Origin: Kiritimatiellia bacterium | GTDB taxonomy: Bacteria; Verrucomicrobiota; Kiritimatiellia; RFP12; UBA1067 | DNA length: 8,850 nt | NCBI GenBank assembly: GCA_017411125.1 | Contig: JAFPNP010000169.1 | Location: 1 to 8,850, forward strand | Direction of reading: 5' to 3' | Shown: piece by piece, positions 7,201 to 8,850 of the stretch | How positions within the stretch are numbered: position 1 is the stretch's first letter | Layout of the letters: each line of letters begins with the position of its first letter | Program-made: the position numbers and the translations under genes | Notes under the pieces: model-generated | What the model saw: only the letters and a program-made list of their open reading frames with translations | Database searches by the model: none | What the model was told of the DNA's origin: nothing

Positions 7201-7419
7201 GTATGAAGTTCCGTTGTTTCCGCCTTCGGTCTTAATTGCGTACCCACTGCCGAATGCGACGAAAGACGTGTTCGTGGACCAGGCGGTCTGTCCGCCTACG
7301 CTGTCGGTCAGGTCGCCGTTGAAGCCCCAGCGGTGGAGCAAAAGCGACTCTTCGCCATGCGCTGACACAATCGCCGCGAGAGCGACGAATGACAATGTAA
7401 TGCAGCATACTACTTTCAT
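4276..7419 (-). CDS. Large secreted protein with three LamG/concanavalin-A-like domains and a PATR-type beta repeat
   Basis: This is a 1047-residue exported protein of unknown exact role, probably glycan-binding or surface-associated. A signal peptide (MKVVCC then a hydrophobic core, cleavage about VSA-HG at 20-21) is followed by three homologous LamG-like jelly-roll domains at about 28-249, 375-596 and 644-868. Each opens with HRW.FNGDL.D.VGG and closes with a YDE/FDE.R.W/Y...LSE..L.AS..AGPDA signature. Beta-rich linkers separate them. Residues 872-905 (LVKTGLGTLTLCGTNTL...) match the autotransporter-associated beta-strand repeat, and the rest to 1047 looks like beta-helix. No outer-membrane beta-barrel follows; the protein ends VRVVRPGLIIFVK. 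No catalytic motif was recognised. The start at 7419 is set by AAGGAG seven bases upstream and by the signal peptide. The frame could extend to 7590, but that would cover the promoter and the end of gntR. It is followed 13 bases later by the GH20 gene, so the two products are probably made and exported together. Confidence 0.85.
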   Translation of the reverse strand: MKVVCCITLSFVALAAIVSAHGEESLLLHRWGFNGDLTDSVGGQTAWSTNTSFVAFGSGYAIKTEGGNNGTSYVNLGSNILPRDGRSFTFELWVRLDTWENAEYRMFTIGSSVGNKFDQTWGNKDHAGDDYTLVTSSTQNKYVVNEFGIGPHKVGTFCHLAYVFTPAENGHWLVRVYRHGAGIGFLQAATSFLAPHGWKPSTLDQTSCNLARSPNNSHNDSQASFDEIRVWGRALSEREIAASALAGPDAVIPDGDSPFGKTVYDTATGLLSFPAGQTFADGAAKLSAGILVLSGDNSALSLFPMYDGTIAQAGGSFAATDKRIAIGEGLCGIAAFTAMGGAELNVRGVAGNGLGEVVLNDATLRLSGETATPTLVHRWSFNGDLSDSVGGQTASQTGCDFVELGAGQGIKLSGGNHGTTCVDLGSNVLPADGNGATIELWARQDSANVDNVRMLDFGDSTIHAILMGWRSGGANTDFVIVRYSPQPQALTLNELTPYSVGTMYHIALTVSQNGDGTWTVCAYKQDVKSGATLKATTFTAPSGWSLANFVQTHAYLGRAFDGDNTKDADATYDEVRIWNGVLTEAQLSASAVAGPDAPCGGEVKSGTAAVGGVTVRVGASGAAINTNGKDVEVTARVSSLADGLVHRWSFNGDLSDGVGGMTATASGYSFVDLGGGKAIKLTGGAKNVSCVDLGAWIIPTNGVGATVELWGRNDRVSDSARMFDIGNSMTNSIMMCWTSSADVNTDLLLIRYDENLRQLVQTLTLSELAPYVVGTEYHIAATYSQTPDGSWIVRAYKQNLATGITEKRSVLLPPSGWTIDKVIQEHAYLGRAFDGAADSAATYDEVRIYNRALSEAELMASAAAGPDADLSAGTLVKTGLGTLTLCGTNTLACPLRVETGVVRTAIDGALSTNSVVELCAGTLLDLGGRSVVAGGLTGGGAAVSNGTLSVTRTICPTGEIVLDGVDVRGTLEVTSGSGTLRRVNGVLDLSGIDLDVKSTSPAGQTVIECTAGFTGDFATVAMPANRRLARSATTVRVVRPGLIIFVK
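4705..4806 (-). other. Autotransporter-associated beta-strand (PATR-type) repeat in the secreted protein
   Basis: Residues 872-905 read GTLVKTGLGTLTLCGTNTL followed by a G.VRT turn, the usual K-T-G-x-G-T-L-T-L pattern of this repeat. Only one clear copy is visible. It is normally part of a beta-helical passenger, but no translocator barrel follows here. Confidence 0.65.
4816..5490 (-). repeat. LamG-like domain 3 of the large secreted protein
   Basis: This encodes residues 644-868. It is the closest relative of domain 2, with the same HAYLGRAFDG and ATYDEVRIYNRALSE closing strands. Domains 2 and 3 look like the products of a later duplication than domain 1. Confidence 0.8.
5632..6297 (-). repeat. 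LamG-like domain 2 of the large secreted protein
   Basis: This encodes residues 375-596. It shares HRWSFNGDLSD.VGG, ATIELW, TLNELTPY.VGT.YHIA, HAYLGRAFDG and TYDEVRI with domain 3. Near its start it matches domain 3 at 28 of 30 DNA positions. Confidence 0.8.
6673..7338 (-). repeat. LamG-like domain 1 of the large secreted protein
   Basis: This encodes residues 28-249. It is the most divergent of the three copies: it opens HRWGFNGDLTDSVGG, contains a longer middle loop (about 115-150), and closes FDEIRVWGRALSE...AGPDA. Confidence 0.75.
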
Positions 7420-7426
7420 TTGAGTA

Positions 7427-7432
7427 CTCCTT
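7427..7432 (-). promoter_or_regulatory. Ribosome-binding site of the LamG gene
   Basis: The minus strand reads AAGGAG, seven bases before the ATG at 7419. This is the strongest Shine-Dalgarno match in the window and fixes the start directly before the signal peptide. Confidence 0.8.
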
Positions 7433-7450
7433 TTTGTGCTGAACGGCGGA

Positions 7451-7480
7451 AGTATAACATATTCAACGTCTCTGACACAA
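7451..7480 (-). promoter_or_regulatory. Sigma70-like promoter for the LamG-GH20 operon
   Basis: On the minus strand, TATACT (7451-7456) is a near-consensus -10 box. TTGTGT (7475-7480) is a weaker -35 box, with an 18-base spacer. Transcription would start near 7443, giving a leader of about 25 bases before the ATG at 7419. A GTNNAANATNTTNNAC dyad (7452-7467) overlaps the -10 and could be an operator for the adjacent GntR protein. The weak -35 suits a regulated promoter. Confidence 0.55.
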
Positions 7481-7491
7481 AAGACGCAACC

Positions 7492-7508
7492 ATCCAAATA
7501 ATCCAAAT
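7492..7508. repeat. Direct repeat ATCCAAAT x2 upstream of the promoter
   Basis: ATCCAAAT occurs at 7492-7499 and again at 7501-7508 with a 9-base period. It is immediately upstream of the -35 box and touches the gntR stop codon. Its position fits a regulator-binding site, but chance is not excluded for two 8-mers in an AT-rich spacer. Confidence 0.4.
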
Positions 7509-8608
7509 CAAAAGACGGGGAACGATGCGCCCTGTATGTACGAACAGCAGCCTTTATAAGTGCCAAAAACCCCTGTCGAGAGCCATTCAAGCGCGCAACG
7601 GGCTATCTCGCGTCCATCGGAGAACGGATCGAAGTTGATGCGCGCGACGTTGCCATACGGCGAAAGTCCGCTCCTTGAGTTGGAGAACGACACGACGCGG
7701 ACGTCGCGCGGGACGGACACCCCCATGTCCCTGAATGCGTCGAGCGCCCCAAGCCCGAGGTAATCGTCTGTGAAGAAGAAGAGGTCGGGCAACGTCCTGT
7801 CCCGCAGGAAACGCTTCATCGTGGAGTAGGAGACCTGGACGACCGCGTCCAAATCCGCCGGGCCGCCGACTTGCAGCGTAATGCGCTCGCAGGCGATCTT
7901 CGCCCGCTCCAGCGCGGCGGATGCGTCAAGGTACGGATGCCGCCCGAAGTCGAACTGGACGACCTTCCCGATCCTCGCCGCGCGGCAGTCCGCGACGAAC
8001 GCCTTGATTGCCGGCGCGTAGTCGTAGCGGGCGACCCCGACATGGCGGGCGTAGCGGGACGGTTTCGCCTCCGTACCGACTGTCGCGAAGGGGCATCCGC
8101 TCTCGGCGACGAGCCGCATCGCGTTTTTCAGGCTGGTGTAGCAGGCGCGCAGAATCACAAGCCCCGGCATCTCGGCAAGCGCGTCCTTGAGCGGTTCGAG
8201 AAACGGACGGTCGCCGCCGCCGCCGAGCGGAAGCATGACAACGCGGCATCCCTCCGCGCGAAGGACCTTGCTGCATTGAAACAGACTGTTGGCCGGGCCG
8301 AAGGACGTCCACGGGTCGAGGTTGACGTCAAGCACGGTCCTGTTCGTTGACACCGGCCGCTTCTGCACAACACATCCGATGCGCGGACGCGAAACGACGA
8401 TGCCGTCCACGGCGAGGCGCCTCAGCGCGGCCCGAACAACGCACTCGCTCACGTGAAGCCGCTTTGCGATCTCGTCTCGCGGCGGAAGCGTACTCCCCGG
8501 CGCATAACGCCCCGACGCGACAAGAGCGCGAACGCCCTCTTCAATCTGCCGCGTCAGCGTCTTCCCGGAACCGGGACTGATCGCGATGTCAAAGCATGCA
8601 TGGCCCAT
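7508..8608 (-). CDS. GntR-family regulator with LacI-type periplasmic-binding-like effector domain
   Basis: This is a probable sugar-responsive DNA-binding repressor. From the ATG at 8608 (366 residues), residues 16-80 form a GntR winged helix: the first helix TLTRQIEEGVRALVASG, then LPPRDEIAKRLHVSECVVRAAL with the recognition helix at about 53-64, and the wing VDGIVVSRPRIGCVV. Residues about 91-366 resemble a LacI/PurR-like sugar-binding fold, with PGLVILRA (148-155), PDLFFFTDDYLGLGALDAF (274-292), VPRDVRVVSFSN (299-310) and ARINFDP (322-328). This layout is that of AraR-type GntR/LacI hybrids. The frame stays open to 8830, but the extension is Arg/Ala-rich out-of-frame reading of the upstream gene, so 8608 is chosen although no good Shine-Dalgarno is present. 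The start overlaps the upstream DUF4091 gene by 20 bases, suggesting coupled translation. It likely controls the promoter just downstream; the effector, perhaps GlcNAc or GalNAc, is not determinable. Confidence 0.88.
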   Translation of the reverse strand: MGHACFDIAISPGSGKTLTRQIEEGVRALVASGRYAPGSTLPPRDEIAKRLHVSECVVRAALRRLAVDGIVVSRPRIGCVVQKRPVSTNRTVLDVNLDPWTSFGPANSLFQCSKVLRAEGCRVVMLPLGGGGDRPFLEPLKDALAEMPGLVILRACYTSLKNAMRLVAESGCPFATVGTEAKPSRYARHVGVARYDYAPAIKAFVADCRAARIGKVVQFDFGRHPYLDASAALERAKIACERITLQVGGPADLDAVVQVSYSTMKRFLRDRTLPDLFFFTDDYLGLGALDAFRDMGVSVPRDVRVVSFSNSRSGLSPYGNVARINFDPFSDGREIARCALEWLSTGVFGTYKGCCSYIQGASFPVF

Positions 8609-8850
8609 AAACAACTTCAAGGGCTTGGAGGATAGCGCGGCGGACTTCGCGGTAGAGCTTGCAGGACGTGGAGTAGTCGCCGTAGCCGCGCGCCATGCGC
8701 CGCACGATGGCGTCCGCCCCGGCTCTGTCGCGCCGGCGGAGCATGGCAAGCATGTCCGCGTCCTCCATGCCCGCGCGCGGCGCCTCGAGGCGCGCGCTCG
8801 ACCAGGGACCGTCCTTTCCGGGATAGACAATGTGCGTGTCGCCGGCGGGA
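8589..8850 (-). CDS. C-terminal end of a DUF4091 protein (GH123-like or related glycoside hydrolase), 5' part outside the window
   Basis: This frame runs off the window and has 86 visible residues ending at the TGA at 8589-8591. It begins PAGDTHIVYPGKDGPWSSARLE and continues RAGMEDADMLAMLRRRD, matching the typical DUF4091 ending: G-D-x-x-x-x-Y-P-G...S.RLE..R.G.ED...L. The tail AGADAIVRRMARGY...YREVRRAILQALE is the usual closing helix pair. DUF4091 is found at the end of GH123 beta-N-acetylgalactosaminidases and many uncharacterised polysaccharide-degrading proteins of Planctomycetota, Verrucomicrobiota and Bacteroidota. No catalytic residues are visible here, so the activity cannot be assigned. 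The gntR gene starts inside its last codons, so the two are co-transcribed. Confidence 0.75.
   Translation of the reverse strand, partial: PAGDTHIVYPGKDGPWSSARLEAPRAGMEDADMLAMLRRRDRAGADAIVRRMARGYGDYSTSCKLYREVRRAILQALEVVYGPCML

Noticed and set aside
7420..7590. 57-codon N-terminal extension of the LamG protein
   Set aside because: It would precede a clear signal peptide, cover the promoter and Shine-Dalgarno, and overlap the end of gntR. The ATG at 7419 is far better supported.
8609..8830. 74-codon N-terminal extension of the GntR regulator
   Set aside because: It is an Arg/Ala/Thr-rich out-of-frame reading of the DUF4091 coding sequence. GntR proteins normally start close to the first helix of the winged helix, as from 8608.
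1..8850. tRNA, rRNA, transposase or integrase genes
   Set aside because: No tRNA-like cloverleaf, rRNA core or DDE/tyrosine recombinase motif was seen on either strand while reading the window.

Overview
All seven genes in this window lie on the minus strand, so transcription runs from high to low coordinates. The coding sequence is dense and GC-rich. It holds a secreted GH20 hexosaminidase, a large secreted LamG protein with an autotransporter-type beta repeat, a DUF4091 enzyme end and a GntR regulator with a LacI-type sugar-sensing domain. This mix resembles genomes of the Verrucomicrobiota/Lentisphaerota/Kiritimatiellota group, probably a gut or other glycan-rich habitat. The taxonomic suggestion is inference from gene content and style, not from a marker gene.

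In order of transcription the window holds: (1) 8589-8850, the last 86 residues of a DUF4091 protein, the domain also found at the end of GH123-type N-acetylgalactosaminidases; (2) 7508-8608, a GntR/LacI-hybrid regulator whose start overlaps the previous gene by 20 bases; (3) 7420-7507, an intergenic region with a sigma70-like promoter and candidate operator repeats; (4) 4276-7419, a 1047-residue secreted protein with three LamG-like domains; (5) 2013-4262, a 749-residue secreted GH20 beta-N-acetylhexosaminidase, 13 bases downstream of the LamG gene; (6) 1378-1926, a 5'-truncated remnant of an AAA/DUF4143 ATPase; (7) 350-1321, a BadF/BadG-type amino-sugar kinase (GlcNAc/MurNAc kinase); (8) 1-363, the start of murQ, which overlaps the kinase by 14 bases.

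The genes read as an amino-sugar catabolic locus. Secreted hexosaminidase, and probably a GalNAc-type enzyme upstream, release GlcNAc, GalNAc or muropeptide sugars from mucin, chitin or peptidoglycan. The kinase phosphorylates imported GlcNAc or MurNAc. MurQ cleaves the lactyl ether of MurNAc-6-P. The GntR regulator probably senses a released sugar and controls the promoter in front of the LamG-GH20 pair. No transporter, NagA or NagB is in the window.

The oddest points are these. Recognisable homology in two different genes (murQ and the DUF4143 remnant) stops exactly at short tandem repeats of 21-22 bp that each contain a small palindrome. The GH20 enzyme keeps its catalytic Asp-Glu pair but appears to have changed two substrate-contacting residues.
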